Source: an uncultured Fidelibacterota bacterium
Lineage (GTDB): Bacteria > Fidelibacterota > Marinisomatia > Marinisomatales > TCS55
Reading direction: 5' to 3'
NCBI GenBank assembly: GCA_913009735.1
Contig: CAJVYU010000024.1
Location: 1-35,102 of the forward strand
Length of the DNA: 35,102 nucleotides
Shown one piece after another: positions 1 to 9,090 of this stretch (positions within the stretch are counted from its first letter, which is position 1; every line of letters starts with the position of its first letter). Both the position numbers and the translations under genes were made by a program. Below the pieces are notes generated by a model. That model was not told the DNA's origin, did no database searches, and saw only the letters and a program-made list of their open reading frames with translations.

Positions 1-221
1 CTGAAAAATTCCATTTTGCTATAATCTTCAAAGTAATAGGCTATGCAGTAAGCTACCATGCAAGTCTATCCAACAAGTAAATCCAGAAAATATGCAAGTT
101 ATATTCCTTGGTGGGCATAATCTTATTTGATAACTTATGAGACAAAACATAGTAAAAACCTGTAAGTGCCTGATAAACAGGGATTTACTTATTTGATGGT
201 TATTTGATGAGCACATAAAAA

Positions 222-2618
222 ATGAACGAACAGGAAACACGCACTAATTTAATTCTCCCTGCCATTCAGGAAGCGGGTTGGGGAATAGTGGAAGGTTCAC
301 GTATCCGTGAAGAATTCCCCATTTCCAAGGGCCGCCTGATTGGTAATGGACAGCGGAGTAAACCAGATAAAGCCGATTATGTGTTGCAGTATCGTAATCG
401 TAATCTTGCCGTTATTGAAGCCAAGTCCGATGAAAAATACTATACGGAAGGTGTGGGGCAAGCCAAAGATTATGCAGGTCGGTTGCAGGTACGCTACACC
501 TACAGTACTAACGGTTTGCAGATTTATGGTATGGATATGCAAAAAGGTGAAGAAGGCGATGTGATCACCTATCCTACCCCCGAAAAGTTGTGGGAGATGA
601 CTTTTGCTGAAAAGGACAGTCTAAATCAAGAAGCGGGCAATTGGCGGGATAAATTCCATCAAACCCCTTTTGAAACCAGAAGCGGAACATGGCAACCCCG
701 TTACTATCAGGAAAATGCGATCACCAATGCGCTGGATGCCATCGCCAATGGACAAGACCGCATCCTGCTTACCCTCGCCACGGGTACAGGAAAAACTGCC
801 ATTGCATTTCAGATTGCGTGGAAATTATTTCACAGTAAATGGAATTTGCGAAAAGACGGTCAGCGACTGCCCCGCATCCTGTTTTTAGCTGATAGAAATA
901 TTTTAGCCGACCAAGCCTTTAATGCCTTCTCTGCCTTTGAAGAAGATGCCTTGGTGCGTATCCGTCCAGCGGATATTCGCAAGAAAGGAAAAGTGCCCAC
1001 TAACGGAAGCATCTTTTTTACCATTTTTCAATCTTTCATGGCTGGGGATAATAACGAACCGAACTTTGGTGAATATCCCAAAGATTATTTTGATTTTATT
1101 GTCATTGACGAATGTCATCGTGGCGGTGCTAATGATGAGAGTACATGGCGTGCCATTATGGAATATTTTAGTCCTGCGGTACAGTTGGGACTGACGGCAA
1201 CACCCAAACGGGATAAGAATATTGACACCTACAGTTACTTTGGTGAACCTGTGTATATCTATTCCCTGAAAGAAGGCATTAATGATGGATTCCTTACACC
1301 CTTCAAAGTGAAGCAGATTCATACCACCATTGATGAATATCTCTACACATCCGATGATACGGTGGTTGAAGGTGATATTGAAGAAGGCAGGGTTTATACC
1401 GAAGTAGAAATAAACCGTGTGATTGAGATTCGGGCAAGAGAAGAATATCGGGTGAAACTCTTGTTAAATATGATGAACCAAAACCAAAAGACGATTGTGT
1501 TTTGTGCCATCCAGCTTCATGCTCTCGCCGTTCGGGATTTAATCAATCAACATGCGGACAGCACCAATACCAACTATTGCCAAAGGGTAACGGCAGATGA
1601 AGGGAAACTGGGTGAACAATATTTGCGGAATTTTCAGGATAATGAAAAAACAATTCCCACCGTTCTCACTACATCCCAAAAATTGAGTACAGGTGTGGAT
1701 GCACCTGAGCTCAAAAATATTGTTTTGATGCGTCCCGTAAACTCAATGATTGAGTTTAAGCAAATCATTGGTCGTGGCACACGATTGTTTGATGGTAAGG
1801 ATTATTTCACACTTTATGATTATGTAGGCGCACATAAACACTTTCTTGACCCTGAATGGGACGGTGATGCTCTACCCTGTGAAACCTGTGGTGAAGTAGT
1901 GTGCGAATGTGAACCATCAAAGAAACCGTATCCTGTTCCGTGTGAAGAATGCGATACTGCTCCATGCATCTGCGATAAACCAGAACCAGAGACTTGTCCT
2001 GAATGTGGATATGTAATTTGCAGATGCACACCAAAACCGAAAATGATTAAAGTTAAACTTTCAGATGGAAAGGTGCGGGAATTGGATTCCATGGTTCAGA
2101 CATTGTTTTGGAGTCCTGATGGGAAACCCATTTCTGCAGAAGAGTTTTTACAATCTATGTTTGGTTCATTACCTGATTTCTTTAGGAATGAAGATGAATT
2201 AAGAGCCATTTGGAGCAAACCCGATACCCGTAAAAAACTCTTATACGAACTCAATGAAAAAGGATTCACAAAAAGCCAGTTAAATGATTTGCGGCATTTG
2301 ATTCACGCAGAAGAAAGTGATTTGTATGATGTGTTGGCTTTTGTTGCCTTTAGTACAAATCCAGTAAAACGAAGCCAAAGAGCAGAATATGCCAAATCCC
2401 ATTTCGGTGTGTATGAATCCAAACAAAGAGTGTTTTTGGATTTCGTCTTAAAACAGTATGTTGAATCAGGCGTGGACGAATTGGATGATGCCAAACTGCC
2501 TGACTTGCTAACTTTAAAGTATAGAGCAATATCGGATGCTAAACGAGAGTTGGGAAATATTAGTTATATAAGGGATACATTTATTGGGTTTCAGGAGTAT
2601 TTGTACGAGCGTGAATAA
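222..2618 (+). CDS. hsdR: Type I restriction enzyme R subunit, EcoEI-type HsdR, with a cysteine-rich insert
   Basis: This is the motor and nuclease subunit of a type I restriction complex; with HsdM and HsdS it translocates and cuts unmodified DNA. The N-terminal nuclease has D52 and E67-A-K69 of the PD-(D/E)xK fold. The SF2 helicase follows: Walker A GTGKT at 188-192, DECH at 296-299, TATP at 325-328, QIIGRGTR at 514-521. The end (about 615-798) resembles the EcoEI_R C-terminal region. Between helicase and C-terminus, residues 553-602 contain three consecutive CxxCx4CxC modules (12 cysteines), probably metal binding. The length of 798 residues suits the EcoEI family. The 221 bases before it hold no gene, and hsdM and hsdS are not in the window; they may lie upstream. 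The ATG has only a weak ribosome binding site. Confidence 0.93.
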   Translation: MNEQETRTNLILPAIQEAGWGIVEGSRIREEFPISKGRLIGNGQRSKPDKADYVLQYRNRNLAVIEAKSDEKYYTEGVGQAKDYAGRLQVRYTYSTNGLQIYGMDMQKGEEGDVITYPTPEKLWEMTFAEKDSLNQEAGNWRDKFHQTPFETRSGTWQPRYYQENAITNALDAIANGQDRILLTLATGTGKTAIAFQIAWKLFHSKWNLRKDGQRLPRILFLADRNILADQAFNAFSAFEEDALVRIRPADIRKKGKVPTNGSIFFTIFQSFMAGDNNEPNFGEYPKDYFDFIVIDECHRGGANDESTWRAIMEYFSPAVQLGLTATPKRDKNIDTYSYFGEPVYIYSLKEGINDGFLTPFKVKQIHTTIDEYLYTSDDTVVEGDIEEGRVYTEVEINRVIEIRAREEYRVKLLLNMMNQNQKTIVFCAIQLHALAVRDLINQHADSTNTNYCQRVTADEGKLGEQYLRNFQDNEKTIPTVLTTSQKLSTGVDAPELKNIVLMRPVNSMIEFKQIIGRGTRLFDGKDYFTLYDYVGAHKHFLDPEWDGDALPCETCGEVVCECEPSKKPYPVPCEECDTAPCICDKPEPETCPECGYVICRCTPKPKMIKVKLSDGKVRELDSMVQTLFWSPDGKPISAEEFLQSMFGSLPDFFRNEDELRAIWSKPDTRKKLLYELNEKGFTKSQLNDLRHLIHAEESDLYDVLAFVAFSTNPVKRSQRAEYAKSHFGVYESKQRVFLDFVLKQYVESGVDELDDAKLPDLLTLKYRAISDAKRELGNISYIRDTFIGFQEYLYERE

Positions 2619-2691
2619 ACATTAGAATGTAGCTAAATCACATAACAATTCGATCCATTGTTCTTCTAACCGCTGATGAGTCCTACAAATA

Positions 2692-3921
2692 TCATAATTC
2701 CATCACTTTATTTTTCAACCGACTCTCTTCTGCCGCGAAGGCCATCAAGTGACTTTCCAGTGATGCTTCGACCGATGATTCAAAGAGGGTTGGATCATTA
2801 GCCCGAACCGCTTTTAAAAATTGCTTTATCAGTCTAAAATCCCCGCCTCCGTGACCAACCTGATCTTGCACATCCTGTTTCCACACTGTTTCCGATTTAT
2901 TATTCCTGAAATTGGTCACAGTAATGGTCTGAAAGTCACCAATAACTTCACCCATGGTGCCCATGATCCGGGTTCGCCTGTGTCCCCGGGTAAAAGCGGA
3001 CATGGTGAAAGAAACGGTAATCTTGTTTTCAAATTCCATGGAGACAACCTGATGGTCCACCACGTCATTATCGCAATGATATACGCAGCGGCCGTAGGGG
3101 CCTTCCCGCAACGCCTTTTCCCGTCCTTCCTTTGACAGATCCTCGGTAATAACATCCACGGGCCAGCTGGTAAGCTCCATATTTAAATACAACTTCAAGG
3201 CCGAATATGGGCAATCCGGTTCCACCACACAACCGTCAATGCATCGTTCTGTGCTGCCATCCGGAGCATTTTCTTTTTTAAAATGAGTAAGTGTCCCGAA
3301 AGAAGAAACATGTCTACATGGTACGCCGGCAAGCCAGCGCAGTAAATCCAAATCGTGGCAGGATTTCGTCAGGATCATTGGGGCAGATTCATCTGTCCGC
3401 CGCCAGTTTCCCCGTACGTATGAATGGGCCATGTGCCAGTAATTCACCGGCTCAATATGCTCGATGTTAGCCACATCACCCACGAGACCTGAATCCAGGA
3501 TTTCTTTCATTTTTTGATAGTGGGACGTGTAACGAAGGACATGACAGAGTCCGAAGATTTGTTTTGATTTTTGCGCTTCAGCGGCAAGTTTCCGGCAATC
3601 TTCTTCTGTAGTGGCCATGGGTTTTTCCAGAAGAACATGATAACCGGAATGCAAAGCGGCCATGGCCGGTTCTATATGCATTTGATCCCGGGTGCAAATA
3701 ATGGCCGCATCGGCAAGCTGCTTTTCAGCAAAGGCTTGTTCCCAGGATTCGAAACATTTATCATGATTTAATTGGTATTGTTTAGCAAAAGCTTCTCTTT
3801 TTGCAGAATTTGGTTCAGACACAGCAACAACATGCATTTCTTCCGGGAAAGCTTTGCTGTAGCCTGCGTAGGCGTTGCCGCAGTTACCGGCGCCAATGAT
3901 TAAAATGCGTACTGGATTCAT
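2692..3921 (-). CDS. Gfo/Idh/MocA family NAD(P)-dependent oxidoreductase
   Basis: A predicted sugar or cyclitol dehydrogenase of 409 residues. The N-terminal Rossmann fold has GAGNCG at 10-15, and the family EKP motif is at 99-101. The C-terminal domain has KSCHDLDLLRW near 186-196, where H189 and D190 fit the catalytic region. A cysteine cluster, CIDGC...CPYSA at 227-241, is seen in one subgroup of the family and may bind metal. Substrate cannot be read from sequence. I chose the ATG at 3921, directly before the beta strand of the Rossmann fold. A GTG at 3963 would add 14 residues that do not match the fold. It is convergent with hsdR and divergent from the PAP2 gene. Confidence 0.88.
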   Translation of the reverse strand: MNPVRILIIGAGNCGNAYAGYSKAFPEEMHVVAVSEPNSAKREAFAKQYQLNHDKCFESWEQAFAEKQLADAAIICTRDQMHIEPAMAALHSGYHVLLEKPMATTEEDCRKLAAEAQKSKQIFGLCHVLRYTSHYQKMKEILDSGLVGDVANIEHIEPVNYWHMAHSYVRGNWRRTDESAPMILTKSCHDLDLLRWLAGVPCRHVSSFGTLTHFKKENAPDGSTERCIDGCVVEPDCPYSALKLYLNMELTSWPVDVITEDLSKEGREKALREGPYGRCVYHCDNDVVDHQVVSMEFENKITVSFTMSAFTRGHRRTRIMGTMGEVIGDFQTITVTNFRNNKSETVWKQDVQDQVGHGGGDFRLIKQFLKAVRANDPTLFESSVEASLESHLMAFAAEESRLKNKVMEL

Positions 3922-3977
3922 AAATAGGACTTTTATACGTGTATGGAATTTGTAAACTTCCACACTAATTTCCCATC

Positions 3978-4712
3978 ATGAGGATGAAGTTTTTTACGCA
4001 ACAGTTTGTCTGGTTCATTATTTTTACCGGTTTAATTACTGCCGAGAGACTGCCCGGGGATTGGGCGACCTATTGGCAAGAGTCCGGGCAAGCTGTTATT
4101 TCAGATCAAACGAATCAATGGATTCTGGGTACCGCTGCTTTAGCTGCATTGGGGGCAACCCAGGTAGACATGCGGGTGAAAAACTATGCCCGGACCAAAG
4201 GGCTGCTGTCCGATCCCGTATCTCATTTTGGTGATAAGTATGGTGGCAATTGGGGGCATTGGATATTGTGGTCATCCATTATAGTAACATCTACCATAAA
4301 CAAAGATAGTAAAGACGACTTAATCTCAAAGATGCAATTTTCCACTTTTGCCATAATCACAAACGGTGTTATTACTGAGGGATTGAAGCGGACTTTTGGC
4401 CGTGTTCGTCCCAATGGGGATTGCTGCACATCATTTCCATCAGGGCATACGTCACACAGTTTTACCATCGCAGCGATTGCTCATGAATTATATGGTGATG
4501 AAATCGGCGCCCTTGCTTATGGGGTCGCAACACTGGTTGCCGTCAGCCGCATTAACGATAATAAACATTATTTGAGTGACGTTATTTTTGGCGCTGCACT
4601 GGGAATGGCAGTCGGGCGGGGATTTGCTTTGAATTACAGTAAGTTTGCAAGCGGCAATAGCGATATAGGAATAACACCTCAATTGCAATTAAAATTCACT
4701 ATTCCATTGTAA
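3978..4712 (+). CDS. PAP2-family phosphatase, exported or membrane-attached
   Basis: A phosphatidic acid phosphatase type 2 superfamily protein of 244 residues. All three signature motifs are visible: KRTFGRVRP at 137-145, PSGH at 154-157, and SR...H...D at 190-201, with H157 and H197 the expected catalytic histidines. The N-terminus (about 5-21) is hydrophobic and ends near TAE, so it is a signal peptide or anchor. Further hydrophobic segments lie around 48-62 and 175-212. Such enzymes remove phosphate from lipid phosphates such as undecaprenyl diphosphate or lipid A at the periplasmic face. The following gene starts 12 bases downstream and belongs to LPS core synthesis, which fits an envelope role, but the substrate is inferred. 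A second ATG two codons in could be the true start. Confidence 0.87.
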   Translation: MRMKFFTQQFVWFIIFTGLITAERLPGDWATYWQESGQAVISDQTNQWILGTAALAALGATQVDMRVKNYARTKGLLSDPVSHFGDKYGGNWGHWILWSSIIVTSTINKDSKDDLISKMQFSTFAIITNGVITEGLKRTFGRVRPNGDCCTSFPSGHTSHSFTIAAIAHELYGDEIGALAYGVATLVAVSRINDNKHYLSDVIFGAALGMAVGRGFALNYSKFASGNSDIGITPQLQLKFTIPL

Positions 4713-4724
4713 ATTAATAATCTC

Positions 4725-5195
4725 ATGATTGCTAAAAATTGGGAAGAAGCAAAAAATCAAGTCGATGAATGGAAATCATCAGGGCTGACCGTTGTGTTTA
4801 CAAACGGCTGTTTTGATATTCTACATCGGGGTCACGTTGAATACTTATCTGACGCTAAAGCGTGTGGGGACAAGCTTGTATTAGCTTTAAATAGCGACAG
4901 CTCTGTTCTAAAATTGAAAGGGGATCCACGACCAATTCAAAACCAGGAAGATAGAACGATCATTCCGAATGCTTTGGAATCCGTGGATCTGGTTGTCGTT
5001 TTCGACCAGGACACTCCTGCTGAAATCATTCAAACACTGTTGCCCGATGTAGTGGCGAAGGGTGGTGATTATACTCCGGAAACAATTGTTGGGGCTGATA
5101 TAGTTACATCCAATGGCGGGGAAGTGAAAGTGATCCCATTTAGAACAGGATACAGTTCATCAAAGATCATTGATAAAATTTTATACGTAAAATAA
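4725..5195 (+). CDS. rfaE2: D-glycero-beta-D-manno-heptose 1-phosphate adenylyltransferase
   Basis: This cytidylyltransferase-fold enzyme transfers AMP from ATP to heptose 1-phosphate, making the ADP-heptose precursor of the LPS inner core. The nucleotide-binding signature is clear: TNGCFDILHRGH at 26-37, with the HxGH motif at 34-37. The end of the protein has TGYSSSKII, the family's second phosphate-binding motif. At 156 residues it is the stand-alone adenylyltransferase (the C-terminal half of HldE), without the kinase half. It follows the PAP2 gene by 12 bases, so the two are likely co-transcribed. The convergent neighbour also serves LPS core synthesis (Kdo). Confidence 0.92.
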   Translation: MIAKNWEEAKNQVDEWKSSGLTVVFTNGCFDILHRGHVEYLSDAKACGDKLVLALNSDSSVLKLKGDPRPIQNQEDRTIIPNALESVDLVVVFDQDTPAEIIQTLLPDVVAKGGDYTPETIVGADIVTSNGGEVKVIPFRTGYSSSKIIDKILYVK

Positions 5196-5199
5196 CTGT

Positions 5200-5219
5200 C
5201 ACTATATCAGATATAAGTG
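5200..5219. terminator. Weak hairpin between convergent genes
   Basis: The 75 bases between rfaE2 and kdsD contain CACTATATC-A-GATATAAGTG, which folds into a stem with one bulged A. There is no T-run on either side, so use as a two-way terminator is a guess from its position. Confidence 0.25.
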
Positions 5220-5270
5220 GTGCATATATTCCTCTGGACATGAATAACTTGTTTCAAAAAATAGTGAAGA

Positions 5271-6239
5271 TTATACCTCTGCTTTTAAAATGTCATGAAT
5301 ATGAACCACTCCAAATAATTTATTTGGGTCTTCGAGGTCAGTCACAAAAAGGGACGTAATACTAAATTTCTCCATGATTTCCAACGCAGTAATCGCTAAA
5401 GTATTAGACGGAATTTTTTGGGGAGATTTTGACATAAGATAGGTGGCTGTTTTATTAAAAATTTCTTGATTACTATTTTCAAGACCCCGACGAATATCTC
5501 CATCAGTGATAATACCAATAAGATCATTCTTATCATTGACAACCCCAGTCATTCCCAAACCTTTCTCAGACATGGTTAACAGCGCTTCATGTATTTTTGC
5601 ATCCGTGTGAACTATTGGAATTTGATCATCCGTATGAGCAATTTTATCAACAGTTAATAATAATTTTTTCCCCAAATTTCCTCCGGGATGACGTAAAGCA
5701 AAATCTTCTTTTTTGAATCCCCTTTTTTCCATAAGCGATATAGCAAGCGCATCGCCAAGTACGAGTGTAGCAGTGGAACTGGACGTGGGGGCTAATCCCA
5801 GGGGATCCGCTTCTGTCCGTACTCCAATGTCCAAATGGATTTTACACATTTTTGCAAGCGATGAATCAGGATTACCGGTGATTGCTATCATTTCTGCACC
5901 AATCTGTTCCAGTGGCTTTAGGATATCTAATAATTCTTTACTTTTGCCGCTGTATGAAATGAGAATACACACATCATCTTTTGCAACCATTCCCAAATCT
6001 CCGTGGGTTGCATCGCCTGCGTGCATGTAAAATGCAGGAATCCCTAAACTGGAAAAAGTTGCCGCGCATTTTCTTGCTACGTGACCGGATTTTCCAAGAC
6101 CCAAAAAAATGATATTGCCATTTGTATTTGCAATGGCTTCTGCAGCATTGTTAAAATTGTCGCCTAATGATTTTTCTAATTGCTGTAACGCACGGATCTC
6201 TTTTCGTATTACCGCTTTCCCGGATTTTAAATATCCCAT
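5271..6239 (-). CDS. kdsD: Arabinose-5-phosphate isomerase (KpsF/GutQ/KdsD family), SIS plus two CBS domains
   Basis: It interconverts D-ribulose 5-phosphate and D-arabinose 5-phosphate, the first step toward Kdo of the LPS inner core. The SIS domain has GLGKSGHVARK around 47-57, MHAGDATHGDLGM at 72-84 and SYSGKS at 95-100, all typical of this family. Two CBS domains fill about 195-322 and contain GIITDGDIRR in the first. The length of 322 residues matches E. coli KdsD and GutQ. An AGGA at a suitable distance precedes the ATG at 6239. Kdo synthesis fits the heptose gene just downstream on the other strand. Confidence 0.93.
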   Translation of the reverse strand: MGYLKSGKAVIRKEIRALQQLEKSLGDNFNNAAEAIANTNGNIIFLGLGKSGHVARKCAATFSSLGIPAFYMHAGDATHGDLGMVAKDDVCILISYSGKSKELLDILKPLEQIGAEMIAITGNPDSSLAKMCKIHLDIGVRTEADPLGLAPTSSSTATLVLGDALAISLMEKRGFKKEDFALRHPGGNLGKKLLLTVDKIAHTDDQIPIVHTDAKIHEALLTMSEKGLGMTGVVNDKNDLIGIITDGDIRRGLENSNQEIFNKTATYLMSKSPQKIPSNTLAITALEIMEKFSITSLFVTDLEDPNKLFGVVHIHDILKAEV

Positions 6240-6312
6240 AGTCTATCCTAAATTATAGAAGAAATTTAAATTACATTATTAGTGGAGATAAACTTTTGTT
6301 TGATGAATTATT

Positions 6313-7578
6313 TTAATCATAAAGTAAATATTTCTTCATTGTTTTTTCATAATTATTTGATAGACGCCTATATTTTCTATCATGATATGCATCGGGATCG
6401 GGAAAATAGAATATTTCATATATCATCGAATCCCCAAAAAGTTTTGTTAAATATTGACTATCAGCTTTTATAACTCCCCCAATCTTTTCTCCTTGATACA
6501 TTGCATTTAATGCAACTATTAAATTTAATCCTGTATACACAGGTTTAAAGGACTCATAATCAGTAACGGTTGATTTGATTCCATAGCATTGTTCATTCAT
6601 AAACTTAGGTGAAATAGCTTTCCCCTTTATGGAAGCAGGAACGAAACTCACCGGTTCAAAGACAATGCCGGGTAATTTAGCATTGTTCATTTGTTCGGCT
6701 AACTTTTCCCCGTCAATCCAAGGTGCTCCTATCCATTTAAAAGGTTGTTCTGTTCCGCGACCCTCACTGACGATTGGTATTGCTTCTAATAATGCCATAC
6801 CGGGATAAAGGAAAGCTGTCTCCAAATCGGGAATGTTGGGTGAAGGGTTTATCCATGGCAAACCGGTTTCATTAAAGTACATATCTCGTTCCCATCCTTC
6901 CATTTCGATTACAGTCAGGTTGGGAATAGCTGATATCCATTCTTCACCAATAATCATTTTTGCAAGTTCACCAACAGTGAGTCCATAGCGAATAGGAATA
7001 GGATACATTCCGATAAATGATTTGAATTTCATATTTAAAACCGGACCTTCTATTTTTTCTCCGCCAAGAGGATTAGGTCTGTCCAGGACAATCACGGGGA
7101 TTCCTGCTTCTCCGGCCGCTTCCATTACCAGGCCTAACGTCGAAATGTAGGTATAGAACCGAGTTCCCACATCCTGGATATCATAAATGATTAAATCCAA
7201 ATCCTCTAACATTACCGGAGTCGGTTTTCGTGTTTTTCCATATAAGCTATAAATCGTGGGTAAATCCTTAACCGATTGATTGTCTATTTTTTGTCCGGCA
7301 GAAATATCACCAAAAAAACCATGTTCCGGAGCAAAGATTGCTTTTAGGTGAACATCATCCAATTTTATCAAAATTTTATAATTAGGAATGCCAATCCGGT
7401 CCACTCCGGTTTGATTGGTAACAAGACCAATATTTTTTCCTTTAATCAATTCCAATTTTTCTGAAATTAATATATCCAATCCTGTTCGGACTTGGTTTTT
7501 ATATTTTTCCATTTCCAATTCGTGAATGGATTGACACCAAATAAATGAAATGAGAAAAAGTGAAAAAAGGGATTTCAT
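6313..7578 (-). CDS. DUF1343 / NamZ-like exo-beta-N-acetylmuramidase, secreted
   Basis: It matches the DUF1343 family, whose Bacillus subtilis member NamZ removes MurNAc from non-reducing ends of peptidoglycan fragments. Recognised segments include LVTNQTGVDR, FAPEHGFFGD, YDIQDVGTRFYTYI, VLDRPNPLGG and the GRGTEQPFKWIGAPW region. The first 15 residues are a signal peptide ending near WCQS. Its start overlaps the stop of the GH18 gene upstream by ATGA, so the two are translationally coupled. Straight after the signal peptide comes IHELEMEKYK, nearly the same as IHQLEMEYYK in the GH18 protein. The role as a muropeptide scavenger or remodeler is inferred from the family. No T9SS tail is present. 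Confidence 0.85.
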   Translation of the reverse strand: MKSLFSLFLISFIWCQSIHELEMEKYKNQVRTGLDILISEKLELIKGKNIGLVTNQTGVDRIGIPNYKILIKLDDVHLKAIFAPEHGFFGDISAGQKIDNQSVKDLPTIYSLYGKTRKPTPVMLEDLDLIIYDIQDVGTRFYTYISTLGLVMEAAGEAGIPVIVLDRPNPLGGEKIEGPVLNMKFKSFIGMYPIPIRYGLTVGELAKMIIGEEWISAIPNLTVIEMEGWERDMYFNETGLPWINPSPNIPDLETAFLYPGMALLEAIPIVSEGRGTEQPFKWIGAPWIDGEKLAEQMNNAKLPGIVFEPVSFVPASIKGKAISPKFMNEQCYGIKSTVTDYESFKPVYTGLNLIVALNAMYQGEKIGGVIKADSQYLTKLFGDSMIYEIFYFPDPDAYHDRKYRRLSNNYEKTMKKYLLYD

Positions 7579-8999
7579 TTTATAAATGAAATTTTCTGAA
7601 TAACCTTTTCTGATCTATTGGATAAGGAAATAAAATAAATACCGGTAGGATAATTTGATGCATTCCAATGTATTTCATGAATTCCATTTTCCTGGTTATC
7701 AGGAACCAGTGTTTCTACTAACCGTCCTTTTAAATCATATACTCGTAGAAGCGGAGCATCCTGCGTCACTATGGAATACCTGATTGTGGTGACGGCATTG
7801 AAAGGATTCGGGTATGCAGGGTATAAAAAAATTGAAGAGGGTTGGATAACTTCATCACCAATGCTGATGGTAGATGTGAATTTTTCCTCCAGAGCAGTCC
7901 AAAGTTCTGTTCGATCACCATCATATCCCAGTGCCCAGATACCGACACCTTGTAAGTCGTATTGATTCACAAGATCATATTTCAGCGATAAGGATAAACT
8001 GTCGTCATACCAGCACTGGTGCCATCCTGAATCCTGATATCTGTACCAAGGCGACTGTGAATCATTATCGCGGAGTTTGCCGTAGGAATGAGCTAATGGT
8101 TCAGCAGAGGAGTATGTTTTTGCAATACCCGAAGTATCTGTATTTGCTCCGGCTTCTCCAGATTCAGCCGGCCAATCATAACCATAATATGGACAACCCA
8201 ATATTAATTTATCGTTGAGTCCTCCAGACCAGGTTAAATAATCATTAACCGTCCAGGTCACATTATAGGTTCCCCAACCTGTTAGGGGTGCAACAGGGCC
8301 TGTTGTTGGAGCGTTCTTCCAATGGTAATCATATGCCATGATCATTAAACCATCACTGATGCTGGCTAATTCATCGTAATCCCAGGCGCCGGACCAATCC
8401 ACAGCCGGGGTTGCCAGTGTTACCTGCGAACCGGGAATAGCGTTATTGAAGGCAACTTTCAAATCGGTGATAAATTGAACCATATTTTCTTTTTGGGAAG
8501 AAGAAAGACCTTCAAAATCGATGTTGACGCCATCAGCTCCAGCAGATGAAATACTGTTGACCAGATTGGTGATCAAATTTTGTCTGTTGCTTTCACTGTT
8601 TAAAAGTGTCGAAATATTATTGCTGTTAAATAATGTAACAGTCAAGACCACCTCAACACCGGCAGAATGTGCTGCACTAATCAAATTGTTTGACGGCCAA
8701 CCGTGCCAGTTATCAATTCCACCGGATGCATTAGCTTCAGCTCCAAAATAGGCAATTGTAGATAATAAGCTGAAATCATAATCCAACCAGGAAGCACCCA
8801 TCCAGTACGGATGGTAACCAAATACAGTTTTATTCAATGATTGGTTTGAGAATGTCTTTTGAAAGACAAAATTATAATCGATATCTTCTTGTGGAGTGAA
8901 ATTTGCTTTATAATACTCCATCTCTAATTGATGAATACCGATTCTGTCCTGCGCTTGGAGAAAAATGATTAATAAAAGTGATATACTGGAAACCTTCAT
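7575..8999 (-). CDS. Secreted GH18-family glycoside hydrolase with T9SS-type C-terminal tail
   Basis: A (beta/alpha)8 glycosidase of the chitinase / spore peptidoglycan hydrolase group. The catalytic motif DGVNIDFEG fits the GH18 DGxDxDxE signature, although the first Asp after DG is Asn here; the last Glu is the acid. YDYHW and GVGIWALGYDGD are the later barrel strands that line the active site. The N-terminus is a signal peptide (KVSSISLLLIIFLQAQ). The last 75 or so residues form a Por-type sorting domain: YPNPFNAVTTIRYSI, GRLVETLVPD, WNASNYPTGIYFISL. I chose the ATG at 8999, since an upstream TTG at 9026 would place nine residues before the signal peptide. Chitin or peptidoglycan could be the substrate; pairing with a NamZ-like enzyme favours peptidoglycan. 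Confidence 0.87.
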   Translation of the reverse strand: MKVSSISLLLIIFLQAQDRIGIHQLEMEYYKANFTPQEDIDYNFVFQKTFSNQSLNKTVFGYHPYWMGASWLDYDFSLLSTIAYFGAEANASGGIDNWHGWPSNNLISAAHSAGVEVVLTVTLFNSNNISTLLNSESNRQNLITNLVNSISSAGADGVNIDFEGLSSSQKENMVQFITDLKVAFNNAIPGSQVTLATPAVDWSGAWDYDELASISDGLMIMAYDYHWKNAPTTGPVAPLTGWGTYNVTWTVNDYLTWSGGLNDKLILGCPYYGYDWPAESGEAGANTDTSGIAKTYSSAEPLAHSYGKLRDNDSQSPWYRYQDSGWHQCWYDDSLSLSLKYDLVNQYDLQGVGIWALGYDGDRTELWTALEEKFTSTISIGDEVIQPSSIFLYPAYPNPFNAVTTIRYSIVTQDAPLLRVYDLKGRLVETLVPDNQENGIHEIHWNASNYPTGIYFISLSNRSEKVIQKISFIK

Positions 9000-9090
9000 A
9001 GTAAAAATTACATTGAGTTTGCGCAATATTGCATTGTTCTTCCGTAAATTTTATTTCTAATTAATAACACAACATTGGACTAAACAAATT

